A stretch of 64,000 nt of DNA from Gluconobacter oxydans (GTDB lineage Bacteria; Pseudomonadota; Alphaproteobacteria; Acetobacterales; Acetobacteraceae): contig NZ_BJNM01000003.1 in NCBI RefSeq assembly GCF_006539685.1, positions 124,001 through 188,000 of the forward strand, read 5' to 3'. The notes under the pieces are model-generated. The model saw only the letters and a program-made list of their open reading frames with translations. It searched no databases and was not told the DNA's origin. This document shows positions 27,901 to 38,248 of the stretch, one piece after another. The first letter of the stretch is position 1; each line of letters opens with the position of its first letter. The position numbers were made by a program, and so were the translations under genes.

Positions 27901-28343
27901 TGTTCTTCAAGGATCAGCTTGTTGATCGGCCCGCGATTGCCGCCCGTCAGCAGAAACAGTCCCGCCGCATGCTGACACAGAAAGTCGACCGCAACCGAAG
28001 GATCAGCCGGATCGCCGTTCAGAAATCCTTCAGACGACAGGATCTGGAGATTTGCCAGTCCTTCCTCATTCCGCGCCAGAACCACTAGCGGCTCGGACAT
28101 CGCTCCGGGTTTTGTGCTGCGCGGGGGGAGTGAAATCTGGCAGCCGACAATCGGCTGAACACCATTGCTGCGACAGTACAGCGAGAACTCAAGCGCACCG
28201 AACAGATTGCCGCTATCCGTCAGGGCGACGGCCGGCATGCCATTCTTGGCTGCCAGGCTCACAAGCTCCGGAATCCGGATTGCGCCCTGACTCAGGGAGT
28301 ACGCGGAATGATTTCTGAGATGAACAAAATCGGCATGAGACAT
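24921..28343 (-). CDS. dnaE: DNA polymerase III subunit alpha
   Basis: The replicative polymerase subunit. The 1140-residue protein (E. coli DnaE is 1160) starts with a PHP domain (HLRNHSAYSLSQGA, ALTDSGNLFGALEF). The palm follows, with catalytic aspartates in MPDFDIDFCQDRRDEV near residue 400. Fingers and beta-binding regions then lead to an OB domain (TRVKIAGCVVDRKERPTRTG). The GPGRGSGAGSLVAYALTITD motif is characteristic of DnaE1. It starts 67 bases downstream of lolD on the same strand. Confidence 0.97.
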   Translation of the reverse strand: MSHADFVHLRNHSAYSLSQGAIRIPELVSLAAKNGMPAVALTDSGNLFGALEFSLYCRSNGVQPIVGCQISLPPRSTKPGAMSEPLVVLARNEEGLANLQILSSEGFLNGDPADPSVAVDFLCQHAAGLFLLTGGNRGPINKLILEEQKSEAQALLSRLEEAFRGNIAVELNRFGEAGEQEVESVLIPMADQMDIPLVATNECFFPKPEMHEAHDALLCIAQGRTIAEEDRWHVSPQAWFKTPAEMRAVFHDLPEACDNTLIIAQKCAVAACTRKPLLPICPKVREGSTEEETLRAMAWEGLEKRLDAINAGEEKRKLYSERLQVELDIIARMGFPGYFLIVADFIQWAKAHDIPVGPGRGSGAGSLVAYALTITDIDPIPFGLLFERFLNPERVSMPDFDIDFCQDRRDEVIRYVREEYGGSRVAQIITFGKLQAKAAVRDVGRVLGLPYGMVNRVAELIPNNPAKPVSLSDAIEGEPRLQEMRDSDESLKRLMEIALQLEGLYRHASTHAAGVVIGDRELVELVPLYRDPKSDMLVTQYNMKYVEQAGLVKFDFLGLTTLTILKRGLDFLKEQGITVDLSRIPLDDAKTFEMLAKGDTAGVFQFEGAGMRDMLKQMAASRLEDLIAGVSLYRPGPMANIPDYCRRKHGEPWEPPHEEIRDILEETYGIMVYQEQVMQIAQKMAGYSLGGADLLRRAMGKKIAAEMEKQRAIFTEGATARGIPQEKAVEVFDLMARFADYGFNKSHAAAYALVSYQTAWMKANHPVAFLAGCMSLAREKTDKLAALCQEARRMNIPVLPVDINKSLADFSIETLEDGRQGIRYALSAIKRVGAAAMQSVVACRGDRPFQDLTDFAERCDPKSLNKIQLESLAKAGAFDSLLKERHIVFSSADILLRRAQARAQEQQMGQAGLFGGAGQEREILRLNEGRPWPDFERLSLEASAIGFHMSAHPLDAYRSVLRRLGVTPSNALENAAKTGTTRVKIAGCVVDRKERPTRTGKKMAWVNLSDSGGGCEVTLFSETLTSCRDLLVAGQAILVTAELKVDGDALRITAQNVMDLEVAAAAERSEIRVWLKEDASLPDLASLLEEVQGGLGRVKLLPSVEETQDVEISIPGHYRVTPRLAERLRTLRGVEKALQV

Positions 28344-28410
28344 GCCGCCATTCTATCAGGGACGGGCAGCGGATACAGGAGAATTTGATATCCCCGCTCC
28401 ACATCAGGCG

Positions 28411-29106
28411 TCAGAACGGAACGAGCTTTCCATCCCGCAGCGTCACAGTCCGGTCCATGCGGGAGGCCAGTTCGTCATTATGCGTGGCGATCAGGGCCGC
28501 CGCGCCCTCTTCCCGCACCACACGCAGAAGCTCGCCAAACACATGATCGGCTGTACCGATATCCAGATTGCCGGTTGGCTCGTCCGCCAGAAGCAGCTTC
28601 GGCTGATTGGCCAGCGCACGCGCAATTGCCGTCCGCTGCTGCTCGCCACCCGACAGCCGTCCCGGCAGCGAATCAAGACGATGTGACAACCCAAAGCGGC
28701 CCAGCAGATCCCGTGCCCGCTCTCGCGCCTTGCGTGGTGATACACCTGCGATCAACTGCGGCAGCATGACATTCTCGCATGCAGTGAACTCACCAAGCAG
28801 ATGATGGAACTGGTACACGAACCCGATCTGATCGCGCCGAATTGCGGTCCGGACCGTATCGCTCAGCCCGCTGGCCGGACGATCCGCCACGAAGACCGTA
28901 CCCGCCGACGGCGCTTCCAGCAGTCCTGCAAGATGCAGGAGCGTGGACTTTCCGGTTCCGCTCGGCGCCACCAGCGCCACGATTTCGCCAGCCCGGAGCT
29001 CGAATTCCGCTCCGCTCAGGATTTCGAGCGTTTCTTCACCCGACCGGAAACGGCGTGTCAGGCCTTCAAGGCGCAGGGCGCTCGCACCCGTTGAAACTTC
29101 ATTCAT
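28411..29106 (-). CDS. lolD: Lipoprotein-releasing ABC transporter ATP-binding protein LolD
   Basis: LolD powers release of outer-membrane lipoproteins from the inner membrane to LolA. The 231-residue ATPase has Walker [10 protein letters not shown] (first Gly of GxxGxGK replaced by Ala), the Q-loop region [16 protein letters not shown] typical of LolD, LSGGEQQR, Walker [10 protein letters not shown], and H-loop THNDE. Its start overlaps the end of the permease gene by eight bases, so the two are coupled. Confidence 0.94.
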   Translation of the reverse strand: MNEVSTGASALRLEGLTRRFRSGEETLEILSGAEFELRAGEIVALVAPSGTGKSTLLHLAGLLEAPSAGTVFVADRPASGLSDTVRTAIRRDQIGFVYQFHHLLGEFTACENVMLPQLIAGVSPRKARERARDLLGRFGLSHRLDSLPGRLSGGEQQRTAIARALANQPKLLLADEPTGNLDIGTADHVFGELLRVVREEGAAALIATHNDELASRMDRTVTLRDGKLVPF

Positions 29107-30349
29107 GACGCAGCGCCTCGATCGGATCGGTTCTCGCCGCCCGCCAGGACGGATACAGCGTCGCCAGTAGCGACAGGACCAGCGACATCCCGATCACTTC
29201 CCAGACCTGCGACCACACCAGTTTCGCTGGCAGGCGCTCCAGAAAATAGACTTCCGGATTAAACAGGTTCGTCCCCGTGAGCGACTGGAGCCACTGGCGG
29301 ATCCGCTCAATGTTCAGCGCAAACGCAATGCCCAGCGCCGAGCCCGCTACAGTCCCAACAATTCCGACAGACGCACCGCACATGAGGAAAATCCGCATGA
29401 TTGCGCCCCGGCTTGCACCAAGCGTTCGCAGCACGGCGATATCCCGCGTCTTGTCCTTCACCATCATGATGAGCGACGAAATGACGTTGAATGCTGCCAC
29501 AAGGATGATCAGCGTCAGGATCAGGAACATCACGTTCTGCTCGACCGTCACAGCATCCAGAAAGCCGTTTGCGCTCTGCGTCCAGTCCAGCACGCGCAGG
29601 CGCGGGTCTTCGAGACGCGCGGCAATCGCTTTGCGCGTCGGCTGCACATTCGACGGATCAGCCGTCGAGACCTGAATGAGCGAAACGGCGGATGGCCCCA
29701 GCATCAGGAATTTCTGAGCTGCAGGCAGCGGCATCAGGACAATGCTGGAATTATAATCGTTCCAGTTGGCGTCGAAAATGACGGCCACATGATAGGTTTT
29801 CACCCGCGGCATCGTCCCGAACGGCGTCGCCTGCCCGTCCGGAGACAGAAGCGTGATCGGAGACCCGATCGTCAGCCCGGCACGATCCGCCATTGTCGTG
29901 CCGATCGCAACCGCATTATCGCCGGTAAAGTCGTTCAGACTTCCCGCAATGATCCCGCTGCTCAGCGCCGTCCAGTCCCGGAGCGATTGCTGGGACACGC
30001 CCTGCATTTCCGCCCCGGACGAGAAGCGTCCCGCTTCAACCAGCACAGTGCCCTGCGCCATGGGGATAACAGATTTTACGCCCGGAACCTGCCGGATTGC
30101 GGCAACATCGTTTTCGTAAGCCTCGATGGGACGCCCGTAGCCATAGACCGTCAGATCGCCGTGCAGTCCAAGGATGCGTCCCATCAGATCAGCCTTGAAC
30201 CCGTTCATTACCGACATAACGATGATGAGCGTTGCCACTCCAAGCGCAATCCCGATCAGGGAAAAAATGGCAATGATCGAGGCGAAACGTTCGCCACGGC
30301 GGGCGCGGAGATACCGCCCCGCCACCATGCGCTCAAAGCGGCCAAACAT
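29099..30349 (-). CDS. Lipoprotein-releasing ABC transporter permease, LolC/LolE family
   Basis: A 416-residue MacB-fold permease: one N-terminal helix ([27 protein letters not shown]), a large periplasmic domain, and three C-terminal helices. Family motifs include [16 protein letters not shown] and the [19 protein letters not shown] coupling region. The window shows a single permease gene next to lolD, so a homodimeric LolF-type or combined LolC/E arrangement is likely. Its ATG shares one base with the proS stop. Confidence 0.93.
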   Translation of the reverse strand: MFGRFERMVAGRYLRARRGERFASIIAIFSLIGIALGVATLIIVMSVMNGFKADLMGRILGLHGDLTVYGYGRPIEAYENDVAAIRQVPGVKSVIPMAQGTVLVEAGRFSSGAEMQGVSQQSLRDWTALSSGIIAGSLNDFTGDNAVAIGTTMADRAGLTIGSPITLLSPDGQATPFGTMPRVKTYHVAVIFDANWNDYNSSIVLMPLPAAQKFLMLGPSAVSLIQVSTADPSNVQPTRKAIAARLEDPRLRVLDWTQSANGFLDAVTVEQNVMFLILTLIILVAAFNVISSLIMMVKDKTRDIAVLRTLGASRGAIMRIFLMCGASVGIVGTVAGSALGIAFALNIERIRQWLQSLTGTNLFNPEVYFLERLPAKLVWSQVWEVIGMSLVLSLLATLYPSWRAARTDPIEALRHE

Positions 30350-31665
30350 CAGGCTGCTCCGATTTTCGCCAGAGCGTCCTCGACCGACAGCTCAAACCGC
30401 TCGCCTGTGGCGCGCTGCTTGAGCTCGACCTTGCCTTCCTTGGCACCGCGCGGTCCAACGATGATCTGCCAGGGATGTCCCATCAGATCCGCATCGTTGA
30501 ACTTCACGCCAGCCCGCTCAGAGCGGTCGTCGTACAACAGGTTCTCGGGATCGGTGCCGTAGATGCGGTCGCAGATCGCATCGCATGCCTCGTCGTCTTG
30601 ACGCAGGTTCAGGATCGCGGCGCGATAGGGTGCTACGGAAGCCGGCCAGATGATGCCAGCATCGTCATGCGACGCTTCGATGATCGCACCGACCAGACGC
30701 GACACGCCCACGCCATAAGAGCCCATGTGTGGATGGAACGGCGCACCATCCGGACCGCTCACTTCGATTCCCATGGACGCGGTGTATTTCGTTCCGAAAT
30801 AGAAGATGTGACCGACTTCGATGCCACGCCCTTCACGTTTGCGCTCGGCCGGAACCTTGGCCCATTCAGCCTCGTCGTGCTTCTCATCCGTCGCCGCATA
30901 GTGATCGGTCACGGTCGCGAAGAACGTGGCCAGGCTCTCGGCATCGTCACAATCGACCGGACGGCTCAGCCAGTCCTGCTCCTCAAGCGCTGCATCGAAG
31001 AACACGGCGCTCTCACCCGTGGGCGCCAGCACCAGGAACTCGTGGCTCAGATCGCCGCCGATCGGACCGGTATCGGCGACCATCGGCACTGCCCGCACAC
31101 CCAGACGCTGGAAGATACGCAGATAGGACAGCATCATCCGGCGATAGCTGGCGACGGCACCTTCGTAGGACGCATCAAAGGAATACGCGTCCTTCATCAG
31201 AAACTCACGTCCGCGCATCACACCGAAACGGGGACGCACCTCGTCACGGAACTTCCACTGGATGTGGTAGAGCGCCTTGGGCAGTTCCTTGTAGGACTTC
31301 ACGGACGATCCGAAGATATCCGTGATCATTTCCTCGTTCGTCGGCCCATAAAGCAGGTCACGGCCATGACGGTCCTGAATGCGGAGCATCTCCGGACCAT
31401 AGGCGTCATAGCGGCCCGACCGGCGCCACAGTTCGGCCGACTGAAGCGTCGGCATCAGGACTTCCTGCGCCCCGATGGCGTCCTGCTCTTCACGGATGAT
31501 CTGCTCGATATTGCGCAGAACCCGCAGCCCGGCCGGCAGCCAGGCATAGATGCCCGAAGCGGTCTGGCGCACAAGGCCAGCCCGCAGCATCAGACGGTGA
31601 GACGCAATCTGCGCCTCGGCCGGAACTTCCTTCAGCGTCGGCTGGAAGGCTTTCGTCAAACGCAT
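30349..31665 (-). CDS. proS: Prolyl-tRNA synthetase (short type)
   Basis: Charges tRNA-Pro. The 438-residue class II enzyme lacks the editing insertion found in long bacterial ProRS, as is usual for alphaproteobacteria. Visible motifs are motif 1 around [21 protein letters not shown] (in part: [11 protein letters not shown]), motif 2 [17 protein letters not shown], motif 3 [14 protein letters not shown], and a C-terminal anticodon-binding domain. It sits between RNase J and the lol genes on one strand with very short gaps, indicating one transcript. Confidence 0.96.
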   Translation of the reverse strand: MRLTKAFQPTLKEVPAEAQIASHRLMLRAGLVRQTASGIYAWLPAGLRVLRNIEQIIREEQDAIGAQEVLMPTLQSAELWRRSGRYDAYGPEMLRIQDRHGRDLLYGPTNEEMITDIFGSSVKSYKELPKALYHIQWKFRDEVRPRFGVMRGREFLMKDAYSFDASYEGAVASYRRMMLSYLRIFQRLGVRAVPMVADTGPIGGDLSHEFLVLAPTGESAVFFDAALEEQDWLSRPVDCDDAESLATFFATVTDHYAATDEKHDEAEWAKVPAERKREGRGIEVGHIFYFGTKYTASMGIEVSGPDGAPFHPHMGSYGVGVSRLVGAIIEASHDDAGIIWPASVAPYRAAILNLRQDDEACDAICDRIYGTDPENLLYDDRSERAGVKFNDADLMGHPWQIIVGPRGAKEGKVELKQRATGERFELSVEDALAKIGAA

Positions 31666-31676
31666 GTGTATTTCTC

Positions 31677-33335
31677 TCAGACGCGCAGCAGATGAACATC
31701 AACAAGCGGACGCTTCTGGAGCTTGCGCCCCAGAGCACGGCGCAGGGCCGTCTTGGCCGCATCCCGGAACGCCGCATCGTCCTGACGCAGTTCGTCGGGG
31801 ATCTGGTCGATGGCATCGGCGAATTCTTCCTGAATCCGCACGCTTTCCGGATCATCCGATTCCAGCAGACCCGGTGCGCTGATCTTCGGATCGCCGATGA
31901 CATAGCCTTCGTCATCAACGGCAAAGCTCGCCAGCACGATACCGTTGAACAGCATCTTGCGACGCGCCGCCAGAACGCCACCCGTCATCGGCAGCAGACG
32001 GCCGCCATCCAGAGCCAGACGACCCGTCGGCGCCGTATCCACGACCTTCACCTCACCCGGAGACAGGTTCAGGATATCGCCATCTTCCAGCAGGATCGGC
32101 TCGGCACCCATTTCGTGCGCCAGAGCGGCATGCGCCGTCAGATGACGCCACTCACCATGGGTCGGGATGCTGTATTTCGGACGGACGATCCGGTACAGCG
32201 TGCGAATGTCCTCGCTGGTCGCATGACCGGAGGTGTGGACCTTCGCATCCTTGTCCGTGAGGACCGTCACGCCACGACGCGACAGGTTGTCCTGTACAGC
32301 CATGACGGCCTGCTCGTTGCCCGGGATCATCCGCGAACTGTAGATCACCGTATCTCCCTCACCGAGGGCGATGTTCGGATGCGTGTCGGACGCAATGCGC
32401 GACAGGGCCGAACGCGGTTCGCCCTGACTACCCGTGATGATCATCAGCAGGTTGTCGTCTTCGACGTCCCGGGCATCCTGCTCGGTCAGGAATGGCGGCA
32501 GATCCTGGAAATAGCCGCACTCACGTGCCGCCGTTTCAAGATTGCGCAGCGAACGCCCAACAATCATGACCACACGGCCGGAAGCCTGGGCCGCCTTCGC
32601 GATGCTCTCGACGCGCGCCACGTTACTGGCAAAACACGTCACGGCAATCCGGCCTTCCAGCCCCGCGATCAGCTCCGTCAGGCCCTTGCGCACATCGGCT
32701 TCGGACTCCGACTTGCCCGGCTTGAGCACGTTCGTGCTGTCACCGACCATAGCGAGCACGCCTTCGTCACCGAGCTTGCCGAACGTCTCGAGATCCGTCA
32801 CCGGACCGACCAGCGGGTTCTCGTCAAGCTTCCAGTCACCCGTGTGAACGATCAGACCATGCGGCGTCCGCAGGGCTACGGCCTGCGCTTCGGCGACGGA
32901 ATGCGTCACGGATACGAACTGCAGATCGAACGGCCCCACGTCAAAACGCGAACCCGGACGGATGACGTGGATCTTCACCTGATTGTTCAGATGGGCTTCC
33001 TGCAGCTTGCGGCGCAGCACGGCGGCGGCAAACGGCGTGGCGTAGACCGGGCAGCGCAGATACGGCCACAGATGCGCCACCGCCCCCAGATGATCTTCAT
33101 GCGCATGCGTGATCACGAGACCGCACAGGTCCCGCGCACGATCGGCGATAAAGGTCGGATCCGGCATGAGCACTTCGGCTTCAGGCGTATCGTTGCCCGA
33201 AAACCCGATGCCGCAGTCAATGGCAAGCCAGGTGTCGTGGCCGTTCTTCGTCAGGCAGTAGAGGTTGAAATTCATGCCGATCTCGCCCGTCCCGCCCAAG
33301 GGCAGGAAGGACAGACCGTCCTGTTTTTCTGTCAT
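31677..33335 (-). CDS. rnj: Ribonuclease J
   Basis: A metallo-beta-lactamase/beta-CASP ribonuclease with 5'-3' exo and endo activities. The 552-residue protein starts with [16 protein letters not shown], carries the zinc motif [10 protein letters not shown] near residue 77, [19 protein letters not shown], the beta-CASP region with [12 protein letters not shown], and the [11 protein letters not shown] and PTHGEWRHL motifs, with a C-terminal domain. The ATG at 33335 matches the family start; an upstream extension of the frame overlaps coaX and is not supported. Confidence 0.94.
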   Translation of the reverse strand: MTEKQDGLSFLPLGGTGEIGMNFNLYCLTKNGHDTWLAIDCGIGFSGNDTPEAEVLMPDPTFIADRARDLCGLVITHAHEDHLGAVAHLWPYLRCPVYATPFAAAVLRRKLQEAHLNNQVKIHVIRPGSRFDVGPFDLQFVSVTHSVAEAQAVALRTPHGLIVHTGDWKLDENPLVGPVTDLETFGKLGDEGVLAMVGDSTNVLKPGKSESEADVRKGLTELIAGLEGRIAVTCFASNVARVESIAKAAQASGRVVMIVGRSLRNLETAARECGYFQDLPPFLTEQDARDVEDDNLLMIITGSQGEPRSALSRIASDTHPNIALGEGDTVIYSSRMIPGNEQAVMAVQDNLSRRGVTVLTDKDAKVHTSGHATSEDIRTLYRIVRPKYSIPTHGEWRHLTAHAALAHEMGAEPILLEDGDILNLSPGEVKVVDTAPTGRLALDGGRLLPMTGGVLAARRKMLFNGIVLASFAVDDEGYVIGDPKISAPGLLESDDPESVRIQEEFADAIDQIPDELRQDDAAFRDAAKTALRRALGRKLQKRPLVDVHLLRV

Positions 33336-33375
33336 GATTGTTCCTTGCAGATATGATGCATAATCAGAGTGATAT

Positions 33376-34188
33376 TCATTGCCCGATGCCCTGAGAGCGC
33401 TCGGGGGAATAGGAAAGCGGCGGACCCGTATTGCGGTCCGCCAGAAGGCGCAGGCCATCCAGCGTCAGATCGGGCGCCAGCACATCAAAAAGCGGCGTTC
33501 CCTCAGAGAACAGCGGAGCCAGACCGCCTGTTGCGATCACAGTCGGCTTTGCGTCCATTTCATCGGAAATTCGGTGGATCAGTCCCTCGACGAGACCGAC
33601 ATAGCCCCAGAACAGGCCCGAGCGCATCGCCACGCTCGTATTGCGGCCAATCGCCGCCGTAGGGCGGCCGATGCTCATGCGCGGCAGGCGGGCAGCTGCA
33701 CGGTGCAGCGCATCGATCGACAGGTTCACACCCGGAGCAATCGCGCCACCACAGAACTGTCCCGCACTGTTGACGACATCAAAGGTCGTCGCGGTCCCGA
33801 AATCGACCACGATCAGCGGTGCGCCAAAAAGCTCGCGACCCGCCAGACCGTTCAGGCGACGGTCCGCGCCAAGTTCATTCGGATTGTCGACAAGAACGTC
33901 GATACCCCAGTCCAGCCTTGCATTGGCGACCAGAGGCACGACATCCAGCCATTCACGACAGAAACGGCGCAGTTCGTAAAGCGCTACGGGCACAACCGTC
34001 CCGATAATGGCCCGCGTAATAGCCTTGGCGTTCACACCCACCCGATCGAAGAGTGTCAGAAGCCAGGCCGCATATTCATCCGCAGTTCGTGCTTCATTCG
34101 TCGAAATACGCCATTGCCCCAGCCACGACTCTCCATCGTGTACAGCGAACACGATGTTGGTGTTTCCAGCATCAATGACGAGAAGCAC
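33376..34188 (-). CDS. coaX: Type III pantothenate kinase
   Basis: Phosphorylates pantothenate in coenzyme A synthesis. The 270-residue protein has the type III motifs [14 protein letters not shown] (phosphate 1), [22 protein letters not shown] (phosphate 2) and [15 protein letters not shown]. The start codon is GTG at 34188. It lies 16 bases after birA and 40 before RNase J on the same strand, the standard birA-coaX-rnj order in alphaproteobacteria. Confidence 0.95.
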   Translation of the reverse strand: MLLVIDAGNTNIVFAVHDGESWLGQWRISTNEARTADEYAAWLLTLFDRVGVNAKAITRAIIGTVVPVALYELRRFCREWLDVVPLVANARLDWGIDVLVDNPNELGADRRLNGLAGRELFGAPLIVVDFGTATTFDVVNSAGQFCGGAIAPGVNLSIDALHRAAARLPRMSIGRPTAAIGRNTSVAMRSGLFWGYVGLVEGLIHRISDEMDAKPTVIATGGLAPLFSEGTPLFDVLAPDLTLDGLRLLADRNTGPPLSYSPERSQGIGQ

Positions 34189-34204
34189 GTTGCGGTCCGG
34201 TCCT

Positions 34205-34936
34205 TCAGTCCAGCAGGATATCGCCGGTTACAACCGGAATGGTTTCACCGTGGGGCAAGGCAAGCAGCAGGCGTCCCTGCGCATCGAGCCCTGAAAACGA
34301 ACCTGTAATATAGGTTTCACAACGCTGAACCGCAAGCGGGGTGCCAACCGGGTGCGCCCGCGCCAGCCACGCGGCCCGAACCGGGGCAAACCCTTCCCGC
34401 TCCCGGAGGGCGGTCCAGTGTTCGATCTGTGCCACCAGCACCTTTCCGAAAGCTTCAGCAGACGGCGGATCAGTCACTTCGGAGAGCGCCGCCAGACGAC
34501 GCCCCGGAATTTCGGGCGCCTGCCGCAGATTGGCCCCGATTCCCACGACAACCCAGGGATTGCCCTGTGGACCGCCCGTCTCGATCAGCACGCCCGCCAT
34601 CTTTCGGCCGTCCATCAGAAGATCGTTGGGCCATTTAAGCATGAAGCGGGACGGCCCCGTCACAACCGGGCAGAAATGGATTGCCGTCTCAAAAAGGGCC
34701 ACAGCGACAACAAACGGAAGAGCCGCGATGAAAGCCGCAGGATCAGCCGGACGAAACAGCAGCGAAATGGCAAGATTGCCACCCGGGTCGGTCCAAGTCC
34801 GTCCGCGCGTGCCGCGCCCTGATGTCTGGGAAAAAGCCTGAACGGCAAGATGTTCGGGTTCACCGGCTTCGGCTCTGGCTTTGCACAGATCGGAAGTGGA
34901 CCCGAGCGTTTCATGATATTCGAAACGCCAGCTCAT
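34205..34936 (-). CDS. birA: Biotin--[acetyl-CoA-carboxylase] ligase
   Basis: Attaches biotin to the biotin carboxyl carrier protein. At 243 residues it is a monofunctional ligase, lacking the N-terminal winged helix that makes E. coli BirA a repressor. The catalytic core shows [15 protein letters not shown], the biotinyl-AMP loop [32 protein letters not shown] and the VVGIGANL motif. The gene starts 20 bases after tRNA-Val and leads into coaX. Confidence 0.94.
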   Translation of the reverse strand: MSWRFEYHETLGSTSDLCKARAEAGEPEHLAVQAFSQTSGRGTRGRTWTDPGGNLAISLLFRPADPAAFIAALPFVVAVALFETAIHFCPVVTGPSRFMLKWPNDLLMDGRKMAGVLIETGGPQGNPWVVVGIGANLRQAPEIPGRRLAALSEVTDPPSAEAFGKVLVAQIEHWTALREREGFAPVRAAWLARAHPVGTPLAVQRCETYITGSFSGLDAQGRLLLALPHGETIPVVTGDILLD

Positions 34937-34955
34937 GGCTGCATGATGTTCTTTA

Positions 34956-35030
34956 TGGTGGGCGATGACGGGATTGAACCGCCGACCCTCTCGGTGTAAA
35001 CGAGACGCTCTACCGCTGAGCTAATCGCCC
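34956..35030 (-). tRNA. tRNA-Val (anticodon UAC), CCA encoded
   Basis: The reverse strand folds as a full cloverleaf. Acceptor stem GGGCGAT/ATCGCCC, D-arm GCTCAGCGGTAGAGC, anticodon stem TCTCG/CGAGA around loop TTTACAC (anticodon TAC), T-arm with TTCAATC, discriminator A and an encoded CCA. It reads GUA and other Val codons. It lies between the HU gene and birA. Confidence 0.96.
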
Positions 35031-35049
35031 TCAGACTGTGTGTGCGGTC

Positions 35050-35077
35050 TATATACACGGTTCCGGATGGCGGTAAA
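35050..35077 (-). promoter_or_regulatory. Probable promoter of tRNA-Val
   Basis: On the reverse strand TTTACC (35077-35072) and TATATA (35055-35050) are separated by 16 bases, each matching the sigma-70 hexamers at four of six positions. The -10 box ends 20 bases before the tRNA 5' end. Readthrough into birA is possible. Confidence 0.5.
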
Positions 35078-35095
35078 GCCACCCGAAACCGTTTT

Positions 35096-35114
35096 GTGAG
35101 CTTTCTCAGCTCAC
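35096..35114 (-). repeat. Hairpin at the 3' end of the HU gene
   Basis: GTGAGCT and AGCTCAC form a perfect 7-bp stem with a 5-base loop that includes the HU stop codon. No T-run follows on the reverse strand, so it looks like an mRNA-stabilising 3' hairpin rather than a classic terminator. Confidence 0.4.
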
Positions 35115-35390
35115 GGCGTCCTTCAGACCCTTGCCCGGCTTGAAGCGGACAGAGGTGGATGCCGGAATGTCGATCTCTTCGCCCGTGCGCGGGTTACGGC
35201 CCTTGGCGGCCTTGCGCGTGGCAGTCACGAAGCTGCCGAAACCGACGAGACGGACTTCCTGCTTCTTGGCAAGCGTCGCCTCGATCGTGCTGAACACCGC
35301 ATCGACAACTTCGCTGGCCTTGGCCTTCGGAAGATCGGCAGCGTCTGCAACGGCGGCGATCAGTTCCTGCTTGTTGAGGGGCTTCTCCAT
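35106..35390 (-). CDS. hup: HU-family DNA-binding protein
   Basis: A 94-residue histone-like protein that bends and compacts DNA as a dimer. It has the HU/IHF pattern LNKQELIAAVADAADLPKAKA, VRLVGFGSFVTATRKAAKG, and the DNA-contacting beta-arm RNPRTGEEIDIPAS. The arm reads as HU rather than IHF. It is located downstream of lon on the same strand, about 140 bases away, a pairing common in proteobacteria. Confidence 0.94.
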   Translation of the reverse strand: MEKPLNKQELIAAVADAADLPKAKASEVVDAVFSTIEATLAKKQEVRLVGFGSFVTATRKAAKGRNPRTGEEIDIPASTSVRFKPGKGLKDAVS

Positions 35391-35531
35391 GATGTGCCTT
35401 TCTGGTGTTAGAGCGCTTGAGCCGGGCTCTGGTGAGTCCCTTCTGGCTCAGGCGCCTTGTTCGATCTGCGGCCGCACTATGAAGCGGATTTTGCCCGCGT
35501 CAACTGCTAGAATCGCAGAAGCGTGTCAGTG

Positions 35532-38096
35532 TCAGTGTGGAAGTGCCTGCGGAGCCGTCTTATCCACCGTTATTTCACCCATCGGGTCGACATTTTCGTC
35601 CCATTCGATGGCTTCCGGCATACGAGTCAGAGCGATCTTGAGCACCTCATCCACATGGCTCACGGGAATGATCTTGAGCGCGTGACGGACATTATCCGGC
35701 ACCTCCGCGAGATCCTTCTCGTTATCCTTGGGGATCAGGACCGTCTTGATGCCCGCCCGCAGAGCCGCCAGCAGCTTCTCCTTGAGCCCCCCGATCTCCA
35801 GAACGCGGCCACGCAGGGTGATCTCACCCGTCATGGCCACATCCTTGCGGATGGGAATCTGGGTCATGATGCTCACAAGAGACGTCGCAAGCGCGATACC
35901 GGCGGACGGACCATCCTTGGGCGTCGCACCTTCGGGAAGATGGATATGAATATCCCGCTTCTCGAACAGCGGCGGCCGGATCCCGAAGTCCTGCGCCCGC
36001 GAGCGGACATAGGACAGCGCGGCCGAGATGCTCTCCTGCATGACTTCACCGAGCTTGCCGGTCTGCTTGACCTGCCCCTTGCCCGGAACCATCACGCTCT
36101 CGATCGTCAGGATCTCGCCGCCGACCGAAGTCCAGGCGAGCCCTGTCACCACGCCGACCATGTCCTCCGTCTCGGTCTCGCCATGACGGTAGCGACGGAC
36201 ACCCGCATACTTCTCGAGGTTTTCAGGTGTGATCTCGACATGCTTGACACCGGTCGTGATGATTTCCTTGACCGTCTTGCGCGCGAGCTTGGCCAGTTCA
36301 CGCTCAAGGTTCCGGACGCCAGCCTCGCGGGTATAGGAGCGGATCAGTTCGCGGATCGTATCATCCGTGACCGTCCATTCATCCGGCTTCAGATTATGCG
36401 CCTCCGCCTGCTTGCCCAGAAGATGACGGCGCGCGATCTGCACCTTCTCGTCTTCCGTATAGCCGGACAGGTTGATGATCTCCATGCGGTCCAGCAGCGG
36501 CTGGGGCATGTTGAGGCTGTTGGCCGTCGTGACGAACATCACATCCGAAAGATCATAATCCACTTCCAGATAATGATCGGCAAACGTGGAGTTCTGCTCT
36601 GGATCCAGCACTTCGAGCAGTGCAGACGACGGATCACCCCTCCAGTCGGCACCCAGCTTGTCGATCTCATCGAGCAGGAACAGCGGGTTGGATGTCCGCG
36701 CCTTCTTCATGCCCTGGATGATCTTGCCCGGCATGGAGCCGATATAGGTCCGGCGATGGCCTCGGATCTCGGATTCATCGCGCACACCACCCAGCGACAT
36801 GCGGATGTAGTTCCGCCCTGTCGCCTTGGCGATCGAACGCGCCAGAGAGGTCTTGCCCACACCCGGCGGCCCGACGAGGCACAGAATTGGTCCCTTGAGC
36901 TTCTGCGAGCGCGTCTGCACCGCCAGATACTCAAGGATCCGCTCCTTGACCTTCTCCAGACCGTAATGCTCGGCTTCGAGAACGTCCTCGGCGTGCTGGA
37001 ACTCCCGCGTGATCTTGGAGCGCTTTTTCCAGGGGATTCCCAGCAGCCAGTCGAGATAGTTGCGCACAACCGTGCTCTCGGCCGACATCGGGCTCATGCC
37101 ACGCAGCTTCTTCAGCTCGGCATGAGCCTTTTCCTTGGCCTCACGGCTCAGACGGGTCTTGTTGATCTTCTCTTCAAGCTCGGAGTTCTCGTCCTTGCCG
37201 TCTTCGCCTTCGCCGAGTTCCTTCTGGATCGCCTTGAGCTGCTCGTTCAGATAGTACTCGCGCTGGGTCTTCTCCATCTGCCGCTTGACGCGGTTGCGGA
37301 TGCGCTTTTCGACCTGAAGGACACCGATTTCCGTCTCGATATGCGCGAAAACCTGTTCCAGGCGACGCGCAGCCGAGGCCGTCTCCAGAATTTCCTGCTT
37401 TTCGGAAATCTTGAGGTTCAGATGGCTCGCAATCGTATCGGCCAGCTTGGAAATACCCTCGATCTGGTTGATCGAGACCATGACTTCCGGCGGGATCTTC
37501 TTGTTGAGCTTGATATACTGCTCGAACTGCGAAACCGTCGAACGGCTCAGCGCCTCGATCTCACTTCCCGGAGCGGCATCAACAGGCTCCTCGGGGATTT
37601 CCTCGATTTCAGCCTCAAAATGCCCGTCCACATCGAACAGACGCGTGATGTGCACACGCCGCGTCCCCTCGACCAGAACCTTCACGGTCCCGTCAGGCAG
37701 TTTCAGAAGCTGAAGGATCGTCGACACCGTACCGTAGCGATAGATGTCATCGACGGACGGATCGTCCAGCGAGACATCCTTCTGCGCCACGAGCAGGATC
37801 TGCTTGCTCTCGCGCGTTACGGTCTCCAGCGCCTTCACCGACTTCTCGCGCCCGACAAACAGCGGCACGATCATGTGCGGAAACACGACAATGTTCCGAA
37901 GCGGCAGAACGGCCATCACGTCATGACGTACGGGCTGCTGCACCACAGGGGCCGCAGCTTCAGGCTCCGCCTTGCGCGCTGCAGCACGTGGCTTGCGCGT
38001 TACCTTCTTCGGAGCCGCAGCAGCTTTTTCGGAAATGGCCACATCGTCTGTCTTCTTTGTGCGGCGGCGGGTTTTCGGCTTGGTATCGTCAGTCAT
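35532..38096 (-). CDS. lon: ATP-dependent protease Lon
   Basis: Lon degrades misfolded and regulatory proteins. The 854-residue protein (usual about 780-810) has the LonN domain from VLPLRNIVVFPHMIVPLFVGRE, a coiled-coil region, the AAA+ module with GPPGVGKTSLARS and LFLLDEIDK, and the protease domain. The catalytic serine is in DGPSAGIAL near residue 731 and the lysine in GGLKEKLLAA. About 60 extra N-terminal residues are Lys/Arg/Ala-rich and probably disordered. GGAGATC precedes the ATG. Confidence 0.97.
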   Translation of the reverse strand: MTDDTKPKTRRRTKKTDDVAISEKAAAAPKKVTRKPRAAARKAEPEAAAPVVQQPVRHDVMAVLPLRNIVVFPHMIVPLFVGREKSVKALETVTRESKQILLVAQKDVSLDDPSVDDIYRYGTVSTILQLLKLPDGTVKVLVEGTRRVHITRLFDVDGHFEAEIEEIPEEPVDAAPGSEIEALSRSTVSQFEQYIKLNKKIPPEVMVSINQIEGISKLADTIASHLNLKISEKQEILETASAARRLEQVFAHIETEIGVLQVEKRIRNRVKRQMEKTQREYYLNEQLKAIQKELGEGEDGKDENSELEEKINKTRLSREAKEKAHAELKKLRGMSPMSAESTVVRNYLDWLLGIPWKKRSKITREFQHAEDVLEAEHYGLEKVKERILEYLAVQTRSQKLKGPILCLVGPPGVGKTSLARSIAKATGRNYIRMSLGGVRDESEIRGHRRTYIGSMPGKIIQGMKKARTSNPLFLLDEIDKLGADWRGDPSSALLEVLDPEQNSTFADHYLEVDYDLSDVMFVTTANSLNMPQPLLDRMEIINLSGYTEDEKVQIARRHLLGKQAEAHNLKPDEWTVTDDTIRELIRSYTREAGVRNLERELAKLARKTVKEIITTGVKHVEITPENLEKYAGVRRYRHGETETEDMVGVVTGLAWTSVGGEILTIESVMVPGKGQVKQTGKLGEVMQESISAALSYVRSRAQDFGIRPPLFEKRDIHIHLPEGATPKDGPSAGIALATSLVSIMTQIPIRKDVAMTGEITLRGRVLEIGGLKEKLLAALRAGIKTVLIPKDNEKDLAEVPDNVRHALKIIPVSHVDEVLKIALTRMPEAIEWDENVDPMGEITVDKTAPQALPH

Positions 38097-38248
38097 TCAC
38101 TTGATCTCCAGAGGGACGATCTTGCGATACCGGCCTGCCATGCAGCGCCGGGATCACATTTCTTTCATGCTTGAGCGGCATGAATTCGGACAACCTCAGT
38201 CAGTTATGTCGAAAGCCGATGGGGCCAGCACAAGAGCCGGAACCATTT

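Noticed and set aside
35523-38174. A very long open frame on the plus strand across lon (over 880 codons)
   Set aside because: It is the exact antisense of lon, has low-complexity Arg/His/Leu/Asp composition, no recognisable domain, and arises from high GC and codon bias.
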